Shown here piece by piece: positions 1-5,746 of a stretch of DNA of 9,573 nucleotides. Origin of the DNA: JAXHTH01 sp034211115 (GTDB lineage: Bacteria; Planctomycetota; Phycisphaerae; Phycisphaerales; SM1A02); contig JAXHTH010000155.1 in NCBI GenBank assembly GCA_034211115.1, forward strand, positions 1 through 9,573, given 5' to 3'. The notes below the pieces were generated by a model, which had not been told where the DNA came from, made no database searches, and saw nothing but the letters and a program-made list of their open reading frames with translations. The stretch's first letter is position 1, and each line of letters begins with the position of its first letter. Made by a program: the position numbers and the translations under genes.

Positions 1-112
1 CGGAGATCGAGACCGCGATCGCCCCGAAATCGGCGATCAAGGGCTTTCTGGAGGAGTCGGCCTCCAGCGGGGGGCCCGCGGGCATGTTCGCCGACGAGTC
101 GCTGGTCACCGA
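1..112 (+). other. Inverted fragment of the same GspE-type gene
   Basis: The plus strand, frame 3, encodes EIETAIAPKSAIKGFLEE and then a Ser/Gly-rich stretch ending ADESLVTE. This is what normally follows RFRLN in the N-terminal domain of GspE/PilB proteins. Here it lies on the strand opposite to the rest of the gene. If the block is flipped, RFRLN-S-EIETAIAP reads through in frame; the shared bases CG (positions 1-2, and the complement of 110-111) make the join exact. Seen directly: the two coding strands and the restored frame. Inferred: a chimeric or folded-back contig end, or a true small inversion. Confidence 0.75.
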
Positions 113-478
113 GTTGAGCCGGAACCGCAGCAGGTCCAGCAGCTCCAGGTCCATCGGGTCGTAGATGACGAGCTTGAGCTTCCCGCCGGACTTGCCCAGG
201 GGGAGGATCAGGTGCTTCTTCACCAGATCGTCGGGCATGAGCGAAAGATCGATGCGATCCACGACCTCCTTGGCGCTGAGGTCGATGTACTCCATGTCGA
301 ACTGGGCGGCGAGGGCCTTGGCGATGTCCTCTTCCTTGCAGATGCCCACCTCGACGAGGGCCTCGCCGATCCGCTTGCCCGTGCCCTTGGCGATCCCCAG
401 CGCCTGTTCGATCTGTGACTCGTTGACCGTCCCCCATTCCTGGAGGATCTCGCCGAGTTTCTTGCGCTTTTTTGCCAT
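2..478 (-). CDS. GspE/PilB-family secretion ATPase, N-terminal part only (partial, disrupted at window edge)
   Basis: This is the N-terminal domain of a type II secretion / type IV pilus assembly ATPase (GspE/PilB/MshE-type N domain), which would sit in the cytoplasm and drive pseudopilus or pilus assembly. Reading leftward from ATG at 478-476, the first ~122 residues fit the family: a basic start (MAKKRKKLGEILQEWG), a paired-helix segment including GKRIGEALVEVGICKEEDIA, then AAQFDMEYIDLS, LMPDDLVKKHLILPLG, and KLKLVIYDPMDLELLDLLRF. After RFRLN (codon ending at 113) the minus frame stays open to the edge but no longer resembles the family; the expected continuation lies on the plus strand (see 1-112). 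The Walker A and B ATPase core would be beyond the window. The Shine-Dalgarno is weak (GGAT just before the start). Its start lies 121 bases from the divergent coaB start. The family call is firm. Which machine it serves (T2SS or type IV pilus) cannot be told. Confidence 0.85.
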   Translation of the reverse strand, partial: MAKKRKKLGEILQEWGTVNESQIEQALGIAKGTGKRIGEALVEVGICKEEDIAKALAAQFDMEYIDLSAKEVVDRIDLSLMPDDLVKKHLILPLGKSGGKLKLVIYDPMDLELLDLLRFRLNSVTSDSSANMPAGPPLEADSSRKPLIADFGAIAVSIS

Positions 479-534
479 CGGATCCGTGTCGCGTGAAGGT
501 GTGGAAGGCTCAGGCCGCCCCAGGATCGCGATCG

Positions 535-564
535 TTGCCGCAAAAAAGGGTAGCCTCGTAGTAT
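535..564 (+). promoter_or_regulatory. Candidate promoter for coaB
   Basis: TTGCCG (535-540) and TAGTAT (559-564) are separated by 18 bases. Each matches the sigma-70 consensus at 4 of 6 positions. The predicted transcript would start about 30 bases before the coaB ATG, leaving room for the AAGAGG at 587-592. On the opposite strand, TTGCGG (588-583) and GATACT (565-560) with a 17-base spacer could serve the divergent secretion ATPase gene, so the two promoters may overlap. Confidence 0.35.
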
Positions 565-599
565 CGTCTTGTCGGCTGCGGCCCGCAAGAGGCTTCGGA

Positions 600-1316
600 A
601 TGCTCCGCCCGGGCCGGGGCCGTCGCCGCCGCGAGGCCCCCGCTGTGCCGACCCCCGCCGACCCATCCCGCCGGCTGCTCATCACGGCCGGGCCGACCCA
701 CGAGCCGCTGGACGCGGTGCGGTATCTGGCCAACCGCTCCTCCGGCCGCCTGGGCCTGGCGCTGACCGAGGCGGCCGCGCGGCGCGGGCATCGCACGACC
801 CTTCTGCTGGGACCCACGTGGCTGCAACCGCCCGAGAGTACGGCCGTTCGCGTGATCCGGTTCCAGACCGCCGCGGAGCTGCAGGCGGAGTTGCGGCGCT
901 GCTGGCCGGTACACGATGTGCTCATCATGGCCGCCGCCGTCGCCGACTTCCGACCTGCCTCCGGGACCGGCTCGGGCAAGATCACCCGCGGCGAAGGCGG
1001 GCTCACCCTCCACCTCGAGCCGACCCCCGACCTGCTCGCCGACCTCGCCGGGCGGACGCGCGACGATCAGACCGTTATCGGCTTCGCCCTCGAACCGCCC
1101 GACCGGCTGGAGGAATCCGCCCGCCGCAAGCTGGACCGCAAAGGCGTGCACGCGATCGTCGCCAACCCGCTTCAGACGATGGACGCGCAGCGCATCACCG
1201 CCGCCGTCCACCTCCGCGACGGCCGCGTGCTCAGCCCCCCGCCGGATCTCACCAAGGCCGACTTCGCCGAGTGGTTGCTCGATCAGCTCCCGAGGATCTG
1301 CGGCGATGAGCGATGA
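600..1316 (+). CDS. coaB: Phosphopantothenate-cysteine ligase (CoaB), stand-alone
   Basis: CoaB activates 4'-phosphopantothenate with a nucleotide and joins it to cysteine, the second step of coenzyme A synthesis from pantothenate, in the cytoplasm. The 238-residue protein carries the CoaB landmarks: RLLITAGPTHEPLDAVRYLA (25-44), SSGRLG (47-52, usually SSGKMG), MAAAVADF (110-117), GKIT (126-129) followed by an LEPTPDLLADLA segment, VIGFALE, and ARRKLDRKGVHAIVANPL. Most bacteria fuse this domain behind the CoaC decarboxylase as a ~400-residue CoaBC; here the CoaC flavodoxin-like half is absent and cannot be seen nearby. The ATG at 600 is chosen for AAGAGG seven bases upstream. The GTG at 645 would remove an Arg/Pro-rich 15-residue leader and is a real alternative. 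The usual KIKK active-site-loop motif reads KITR. The gene is divergent from the secretion ATPase gene and convergent with the DUF2007 gene. The family is confident; the start is less so. Confidence 0.88.
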   Translation: MLRPGRGRRRREAPAVPTPADPSRRLLITAGPTHEPLDAVRYLANRSSGRLGLALTEAAARRGHRTTLLLGPTWLQPPESTAVRVIRFQTAAELQAELRRCWPVHDVLIMAAAVADFRPASGTGSGKITRGEGGLTLHLEPTPDLLADLAGRTRDDQTVIGFALEPPDRLEESARRKLDRKGVHAIVANPLQTMDAQRITAAVHLRDGRVLSPPPDLTKADFAEWLLDQLPRICGDER

Positions 1317-1323
1317 GCTGGGT

Positions 1324-1358
1324 GGCACCGCCAGCGACCGGAGGGAGTCGGCGGTGCC
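1324..1358. repeat. 9-bp GC-rich inverted repeat just after coaB
   Basis: GGCACCGCC (1324-1332) and its exact complement GGCGGTGCC (1350-1358) flank a 17-base loop and begin seven bases after the coaB stop. A palindrome GCCGGACGTCCGGC (1356-1369) and a short hairpin GGCCG-AAT-CGGCC (1384-1396) follow. None has a T tract. They could end transcription between the convergent genes or fold in the coaB 3' end. The rest of 1317-1459 shows no credible gene. Confidence 0.4.
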
Positions 1359-1459
1359 GGACGTCCGGCGCGTCGCAAGACACGGCCGAATCGGCCCCTT
1401 GCACGGCCGCCGGCCGCGGCTTCATGCGGACGTGATCCGTCAGGACGAGTCGTCCATCC

Positions 1460-1819
1460 TCACCAGAACAGGCGAAGGACGACCTGCAGGATGACCACGC
1501 CAACCAGGGCGACGACGACGAACACCCAGACGCTCACGCGCGGTTGCCGCGGAATCGGCCCCCGCTCCGTGGGCGGAGCGGACGGCGACGGCGCGGGCTC
1601 CGCCTCTTGCGGCTGAAGCACGGCTCTGGCCCGCGCCAGGTCCCGCGCCGCGACGAGCACCCGCGCGCCGCCCGGCGCTTCGGCACGGAAGCCGGCGGAG
1701 ATGCCGCCCTCGACCCGCGCCGCGATCCCCGCCGCCTCCAGACGCGCCACGAGAAGCGTGGCCTCCATCTCGGTCGGCAGCACGCACAGCAACCGGGATT
1801 CGTCGGCATCGGAAGACAT
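1460..1819 (-). CDS. DUF2007-type small protein with C-terminal membrane anchor
   Basis: This 119-residue protein begins with an alpha/beta module (residues ~10-68: LLCVLPTEMEATLLVARLEA, then AGIAARVEGG, then ARVLVAARDLARARAVL). It matches the style of DUF2007, called a putative prokaryotic signal-transducing domain, which is distantly PII-like in fold. A Pro/Ser/Glu-rich linker (69-93) leads to a single hydrophobic helix (about 96-117), so the domain is probably tethered to the inner membrane facing the cytoplasm. The start is well supported: GAGGAG (1831-1826) lies six bases before the ATG. The gene is convergent with coaB and lies downstream of the porin operon terminator, so it is probably transcribed alone. 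The domain call rests on pattern recognition and the molecular function is unknown. Confidence 0.75.
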   Translation of the reverse strand: MSSDADESRLLCVLPTEMEATLLVARLEAAGIAARVEGGISAGFRAEAPGGARVLVAARDLARARAVLQPQEAEPAPSPSAPPTERGPIPRQPRVSVWVFVVVALVGVVILQVVLRLFW

Positions 1820-1905
1820 CGGAAACTCCTCAGGGCGGCGTGTCGTCCGGTGGCGTCATGCTACCGCCGCCCGGTCGCGTCTGCACGCCGCTGTCTTCCG
1901 TAAAG

Positions 1906-1924
1906 CCGCGGTTGGCAACCGCGG
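1906..1924 (-). terminator. Hairpin downstream of the porin gene
   Basis: CCGCGGTT (1906-1913), loop GGC, and AACCGCGG (1917-1924) form a perfect 8-bp stem. Read on the minus strand it starts 32 bases after the porin stop and is followed by CTTTA, a short T-rich stretch. This fits a weak intrinsic terminator for the PepSY-porin operon. Confidence 0.5.
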
Positions 1925-1956
1925 GTTCCCGGGGGCCGAGTATGGAACGGGTTCGC

Positions 1957-3285
1957 TCAGAAGAGAAGCTGGAACTGCGTGCGGAGGACGGTCTGGCCGT
2001 CACGTGCGGAGGCGTCGGCGCGCCAGCCGGCGCCGGAGGACGCCCAGAGGTCGCCGACCGCGTTGAAGGCGTACCCCAGATCGATCGTGAGCTTCAGGTC
2101 GTGCCCGGAGAAGTAGCGATTGAGGCCCACGGTGAGCACACTCAGCTCATCGCCCGGCCGATCGTCATCGCCCCACGCGTACCGCGCGAAGCACTCCCAC
2201 TCATCGGGTGAAAGGAACACGTTGCCCTGCACGACGAGCCCGTACTGATCGCGCCCGGCGACGTCGAGATGTCGGCCGACGAGTGCGGCAAAGCAGCCCG
2301 CCCCGCCGAACTCGGCGCCGACGTCGATCGTCCAGGTGAAGGTCTCCTCCTCCGGCCCGGCCACCGTGCCGTACTCGTCCTTCTCGTAATGCGCCGCCGC
2401 GCCGAGCATGAGGGCGAACCCCTCGTCGGACCAGCTCGTGTAATCGCGGAACTGCTTCCAGTCGCCGGCGGCGAGCCACTCGATGCGGCCGGTGAGGGCG
2501 AACTCGGTCTCCTCCTCGAGGGCCGCCGTGTCATCGTTTCCGAACCCGTCGCCGGCGAGCAGGAAGAACGCCACCCGCTCGCCCTCGCGGCTCAACTGCA
2601 CGCCGTCCGACCGCCCCTGGCCGAACGCGGCGTGCACGAGCGATCGATCGGCGGCGAGCTGACGGAACGCCGATTGAAGGAACTCGCGCAGGAACGGTCC
2701 CTTGAACTGGCCGGCGCGCACGGCCCAACCGTCGCCCAGGTCCTTCTCGAGATACACATCGCTGGTCTCGAACACGCCGCCGTCACGATCGAAGGCGCCG
2801 CCGATCTTGTAGCGCCAGCTCGGATCGAAGACGTGACCCCGGAACGACATGCGGAAGCGGCGGTTCTCGAATCCCCACCGGTCATCATCCTCGCCCCCGT
2901 CATCCTGGTGGTTGTAGACGAGGCGGTACTGGAGGCGGCCGTTGATGCGGAGCCGGAAGTTCCCGTCTGCGGACGCGATGAAGAAGCCGCGGTCGTACCC
3001 GCTGACCGCGGTATTCTCGAGCAGGCCGGCGCGGGTGTCGGCATCGGCGAGCACGTCGCCGACCAGCGCCCGGATCTCGGCGGCGCGTTGCGTCTCGAGC
3101 CGGCGGCGCGGCGCGTCCTCGCGGAGCAGGCCGACCTCGCTCCACAACGCCTCGAGACGCCGGGACAGCTCGCGCTCCTTCGACGCTGACAGGTCACCGG
3201 CGCCCGCACCGCAGGCGGACGCGGCGAGCGTAGTTGCCCCAATCAGGGTGATGATCGTGACCAGACGTGACATGGGCGTACTCAC
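1957..3285 (-). CDS. Phosphate-selective porin O/P-family outer membrane protein
   Basis: The product is a predicted outer membrane beta-barrel channel of the OprO/OprP family, 442 residues. An N-terminal export signal (about 6-24 in this numbering) is followed by a charged, probably coiled-coil segment (~33-80) and then a barrel. The barrel carries family-typical strands: GFFIASADGNFRLRINGRLQ (100-119), NRRFRMSFRGHVF (141-153), RAGQFKGPFLREFLQS (190-205) and RSLVHAAFGQGRSDGVQL. It ends in QFQLLF; a terminal Phe is the usual BAM recognition signature. The GTG at 3285 and the ATG at 3273 are both possible starts, and neither has a visible Shine-Dalgarno, which fits coupling to the gene 27 bases upstream. 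A Cys follows the signal (ASAC) but the lipobox lacks Leu at -3, so a lipoprotein is doubtful. Many planctomycetes carry such porins; the substrate may not be phosphate. Confidence 0.82.
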   Translation of the reverse strand: MSTPMSRLVTIITLIGATTLAASACGAGAGDLSASKERELSRRLEALWSEVGLLREDAPRRRLETQRAAEIRALVGDVLADADTRAGLLENTAVSGYDRGFFIASADGNFRLRINGRLQYRLVYNHQDDGGEDDDRWGFENRRFRMSFRGHVFDPSWRYKIGGAFDRDGGVFETSDVYLEKDLGDGWAVRAGQFKGPFLREFLQSAFRQLAADRSLVHAAFGQGRSDGVQLSREGERVAFFLLAGDGFGNDDTAALEEETEFALTGRIEWLAAGDWKQFRDYTSWSDEGFALMLGAAAHYEKDEYGTVAGPEEETFTWTIDVGAEFGGAGCFAALVGRHLDVAGRDQYGLVVQGNVFLSPDEWECFARYAWGDDDRPGDELSVLTVGLNRYFSGHDLKLTIDLGYAFNAVGDLWASSGAGWRADASARDGQTVLRTQFQLLF

Positions 3286-3312
3286 GAAACCGGGAGGCGA
3301 AACGTGTGGGAT

Positions 3313-3855
3313 TCAGGAACCGGCCGCCTGCCGCGCCGCGCGTTTCTTCCGCCGCGCACGCCGCACTTTCGGCTCGATCCACATCCATAGCCCGCTGAAG
3401 ACCATGAACAACAGCACGACGGCGTACGCGGGCATGAACCACTCGTGAATCCAGTCCGCGAAGAACGATCCGTCGTGGATATCCTCCAGCAGGTCCGACA
3501 TCCGCCAGCTCGAACTCAGCACCTCCCCTGACACGGCGCCGACCTGCATCTCCGAGTGATTGTGCTCGCTGCGCACCTTGAAGACGCGCTTGCCCGGCCG
3601 GAAGTCCACGCGGTCGATGTCCTCCATCGACTGAAAGTCCGGGTGGTCCTGGGCGAAGACGATCTCGAAGAGCTGCTGGTTGGTGATGAAGTCCTCGGAC
3701 GCGACGGCCACGTCCTTCTGCGTGGGCGGCTGGATCCAGTCGACCTTCTTCTTGACGAGCAGCAGGAAGCCGGTGACGGCGGTGACGGAGAAGACGACGG
3801 CCAGGATGATGCCGGCCCATTTGTGAACGGTGAAGAAGAACTTGAAGGTGCTCAT
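3313..3855 (-). CDS. PepSY-type two-helix membrane protein
   Basis: This 180-residue inner membrane protein resembles PepSY-associated TM proteins (PepSY_TM-like). Helix 1 (~13-34) is preceded by HKW (11-13) and contains AVTGFLLLV. A soluble loop (~35-128) with a single PepSY-like fold region follows. Next comes LLEDIHDGSFFADWIHEW (122-139), the analogue of the conserved LxDLHxG stretch, and helix 2 (~142-160, ending GLWMW). The tail is strongly basic (KVRRARRKKRAAR), indicating a cytoplasmic C-terminus. His11, His127 and His137 sit near the membrane faces; related proteins are linked to metal, siderophore or haem-associated reduction, but ligand binding here is inference. It is the first gene of a two-gene operon with the porin, suggesting a shared uptake role across both membranes. 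The ATG start at 3855 has only a weak Shine-Dalgarno. Confidence 0.75.
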   Translation of the reverse strand: MSTFKFFFTVHKWAGIILAVVFSVTAVTGFLLLVKKKVDWIQPPTQKDVAVASEDFITNQQLFEIVFAQDHPDFQSMEDIDRVDFRPGKRVFKVRSEHNHSEMQVGAVSGEVLSSSWRMSDLLEDIHDGSFFADWIHEWFMPAYAVVLLFMVFSGLWMWIEPKVRRARRKKRAARQAAGS

Positions 3856-3924
3856 GCTCGTCTCGCCACGCGTGCGGGGTGGATCGCCGGGCGGCGGCGC
3901 CCGCCGGAACCGGGACCGCCGGGG

Positions 3925-3967
3925 TCTATTTCAGGATAAACTGGTCGGTATATTATTGGACGTATCG
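3925..3967 (-). promoter_or_regulatory. AT-rich island upstream of the PepSY-porin operon
   Basis: In very GC-rich surroundings this ~43-base stretch is rich in A and T. On the minus strand it contains TAATAT and TTTATCC, 70 to 110 bases before the PepSY start. It is the natural place for the operon promoter or an operator. No well-spaced -35 box and no clear Fur, Pho or MntR palindrome was found by eye. Confidence 0.3.
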
Positions 3968-4187
3968 AACCGCCGGCTGCGGTGACCTTGAGATTCCGCC
4001 GCAGCGCCGGGCGAGGGACGAACGTCAGCGGGCACGGGGCAATGCATCGGGTTTCCCGGATGGCAACGCCGCCGCGGGCGGCTGAGGCGTGTGCCGGACC
4101 CCTCTCCGGGCCCACGCGGGGCGGGGAACCGCGAGGCGAGCGGCCGAAAAGATCTGGCGCAAACGCCTCTGCAACAGCATTTTGCGC

Positions 4188-4216
4188 TTGACTCCCCGCC
4201 GCAACTTGGTTTGATT
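4188..4216 (+). promoter_or_regulatory. Weak candidate promoter for the RCC1-repeat gene
   Basis: TTGACT (4188-4193) is a good -35 element. Seventeen bases later TTGATT (4211-4216) matches the -10 consensus at only 3 of 6 positions. If it is used, the leader of the RCC1-repeat gene would be about 400 bases. This is the best plus-strand candidate seen in the region, but it is weak. Confidence 0.2.
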
Positions 4217-4622
4217 ACGGGAAGGGAAGAAGGATCGATCGCGCCGGATGCGTTCGCCCCGGATGCATCCCGGACGCGGGCCACGCGCCGCGGCGACGCC
4301 GGAGAAGGCGTCGACCATGTCGGCGCGGCAGACAAAGGGTGGATCAGCACGGCGCGGGCGCCGGCGCGGCGCCCCCGCCGGTTTGGCGAGCGCGCCTTCG
4401 GCGATGTGCATCGCCGGTCCGGCGCTGTCGCACGTTGCCGGCGCCGGCGCGCTCGGGTGGAGCCCGCCCCGCGGGTGGGGATGACCGGTCCGGTCGCCCC
4501 GCGTCCCGCGCGGCCGTTTCGCATGCCGCCCGCCGGCCGGCGACCGGCGGTCGGCGACAGGTGGCGCCCGGCCGTCACGTCCCGGATGAACGGAAGCCGC
4601 GGATCGGAGACACGCCATGACG

Positions 4623-4627
4623 AGGAG
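4623..4627 (+). promoter_or_regulatory. Ribosome binding site that fixes the RCC1-repeat gene start
   Basis: AGGAG at 4623-4627 lies seven bases before ATG 4635. It falls inside the reading frame if the upstream ATG at 4617 were used, so 4635 is the preferred start. That start also gives a standard signal peptide. Confidence 0.7.
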
Positions 4628-4634
4628 AAGAACA

Positions 4635-5690
4635 ATGAGCACACGCGCGCTGCGTCGAGTCCCGGCGATTCTGACGATCAGTCTCGCCCTGGGCGCCGTC
4701 GCCCCGACCGTCGCGACGGCGGAGGGGCCGATCGTGGCCTGGGGCAACAACTCCTACGGTCAACTCGACGTGCCGGGCGGCGACACGTTCACCATGATCG
4801 CCGCCGGTGGCAATCACGGGCTCGCCCTCAAGGCCGACGGCTCGCTCGTCGCCTGGGGATGGAACAGCGAGGGACAGACCGACGTGCCGGGCGGCGATGA
4901 CTTCATCGACATCGCGGCCGGAGGCCAGCACAACCTCGCCCTCCGCGCCGATGGAACGCTCGCCGGCTGGGGCTGGAACAGCGACGGTCAGACGGACGTG
5001 CCCAGCGGTGATGATTACGTGGCCGTGGCCGCCGGGGACCTGCACAGCCTCGCCCTGCGCGAGGACGGCTCGATCGCCGGCTGGGGCTGGAATCTCTTCG
5101 GCCAGGCGTTTCCCCCCCCGGGCGCCGAGTACGCGCAGATCGCCGCCGGCGGGGTGCACAGCCTCGCGCTCCGCAACGACGGCTCCATCATCGGCTGGGG
5201 GTCCAACGGCGACGGGCAGATCAGCGTCCCGCCCGGCAACGATTACACCGCCGTCGCCGCCGGCGACTATCACAGCCTCGCTCTGAAAGACGACGGCTCG
5301 ATCGTCGGCTGGGGCGCGAACAACTACGGCCAGACGAACGTGCCGGACGGCAATGACTTCGTCGCCGTCGCCGCCGGCTTCGGCTTCAGCCTCGCCCTCA
5401 AGGAGGACGGCGAGATCGTCGCCTGGGGAACCAACTACGCCGGCCAGACCGACGCGCCCGACGGCCGCACGCACGCGGCCATCGCGGCCGGTTACGCGCA
5501 CGGCATCGCCCTGGTGGGCGAGTTCCCCGAGATCCCCGGCGACATCGACGGCGACGGGGACGTGGACACCGCCGACCTGCTCGCCCTCCTCGGCGCCTGG
5601 GGCGACTGCCCCGGCTGCCCCGAGGACCTCAACGGCGACGACGTCGTCAACACCGAGGATCTGCTCATCCTCCTCGGCAACTGGGGTTGA
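4635..5690 (+). CDS. Secreted RCC1-like seven-repeat protein with dockerin-like C-terminus
   Basis: This 351-residue protein is predicted to be exported. A signal peptide (1-29, basic RALRR then a hydrophobic core, cleavage near ATA-EG) is followed by seven tandem ~38-residue repeats (33-70, 71-108, 109-146, 147-184, 185-222, 223-260, 261-~293). Each follows the pattern I-x-x-WG-x-N-x-x-GQ-x-x-x-P-x-G ... IAAG-x-x-HSLAL-x-x-DGS. This is the RCC1/BNR-like family, and seven units fit a closed seven-bladed propeller. Residues 302-351 hold two calcium-binding dockerin-type loops, DIDGDGDVDTADLLALLG and DLNGDDVVNTEDLLILLG, each followed by a WG. This ending is common in planctomycete secreted proteins, where its job (surface attachment or sorting) is unsettled. 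Two Cys (325, 328) sit in a CPGC between the loops. Repeat 6 has Phe where the others have His. It stands alone and converges on the next gene. The ligand is unknown. Confidence 0.88.
   Translation: MSTRALRRVPAILTISLALGAVAPTVATAEGPIVAWGNNSYGQLDVPGGDTFTMIAAGGNHGLALKADGSLVAWGWNSEGQTDVPGGDDFIDIAAGGQHNLALRADGTLAGWGWNSDGQTDVPSGDDYVAVAAGDLHSLALREDGSIAGWGWNLFGQAFPPPGAEYAQIAAGGVHSLALRNDGSIIGWGSNGDGQISVPPGNDYTAVAAGDYHSLALKDDGSIVGWGANNYGQTNVPDGNDFVAVAAGFGFSLALKEDGEIVAWGTNYAGQTDAPDGRTHAAIAAGYAHGIALVGEFPEIPGDIDGDGDVDTADLLALLGAWGDCPGCPEDLNGDDVVNTEDLLILLGNWG
4731..5513 (+). repeat. Seven tandem 114-bp coding repeats
   Basis: The coding sequence is built from a 114-base unit, each beginning at a codon for Ile or Leu before the WG motif: 4731, 4845, 4959, 5073, 5187, 5301 and a shortened one at 5415. 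Unit lengths are uniform with no insertion or deletion until the last. The copies differ at many positions, so recent slippage is not evident. Confidence 0.85.
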
Positions 5691-5717
5691 GCACAAAGCC
5701 GGGGGTGTCAGACCTCG

Positions 5718-5734
5718 GGGCATCGATGATGCCC
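5718..5734. terminator. Hairpin between convergent genes
   Basis: GGGCATC (5718-5724), loop GAT, and GATGCCC (5728-5734) form a perfect 7-bp stem. It lies 27 bases after the RCC1-repeat stop and 12 bases from the stop of the facing gene. Neither strand has a T tract, so it is only a possible bidirectional terminator. Confidence 0.4.
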
Positions 5735-5746
5735 TCATGGTGAAGC

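Larger units (their letters stand above)
3856..4634. other. Long gene-free intergenic region
   Basis: About 780 bases between two divergently transcribed units hold no credible gene. Open frames exist on both strands but are Arg/Pro/Ala-rich and lack domain-like patterns. The left edge contains an AT-rich promoter-like island. The rest is extremely GC-rich with several short hairpins, for example GCCGCC-GCG-GGCGGC (4068-4082) and CGACGCC-GGAGAA-GGCGTCG (4294-4313). It may serve as a long leader for the RCC1-repeat gene, a small-RNA locus, or decayed sequence. No known riboswitch class was recognised. Confidence 0.5.

Noticed and set aside
165..599. Extending coaB upstream to 165 in the same open frame
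   Set aside because: The extra 145 residues are antisense to the secretion ATPase N-domain and look unlike any CoaB. A ribosome binding site supports ATG 600.
510..1328. A 272-codon minus-strand open frame opposite coaB
   Set aside because: It is Gly/Arg/Ala-rich with no recognisable motif, while the plus strand encodes clear CoaB motifs.
1306..1494. A 62-codon plus-strand open frame overlapping the coaB stop
   Set aside because: It overlaps the DUF2007 gene end, has unlikely composition and no motif. The ATG overlap with the coaB end is probably chance.
2269..3189. A 306-codon plus-strand open frame opposite the porin gene
   Set aside because: It is an antisense shadow caused by high GC. 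The minus-strand product has clear OprO/P-family strands and a terminal Phe.
3925..3967. A Fur, Zur or Pho box in the AT-rich island
   Set aside because: No palindrome or direct repeat close to a known operator consensus could be seen. Only the AT-richness is secure.
3931..4750. Overlapping minus-strand open frames of 237 and 241 codons in the intergenic region
   Set aside because: They are Arg/Pro/Ala-rich and low in complexity, with no domain. They exist because stop codons are rare at this GC content.
4731..5513. The 114-base periodicity as a CRISPR or satellite array
   Set aside because: The period is codon-aligned, the units are diverged, and they encode RCC1-like blades. There are no conserved short repeats with unique spacers.
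4575..5738. A 387-codon open frame on the minus strand across the RCC1-repeat gene
   Set aside because: It mirrors the plus-strand repeats in the opposite frame. The plus strand has a signal peptide, a good ribosome binding site, RCC1 repeats and a dockerin-like end.
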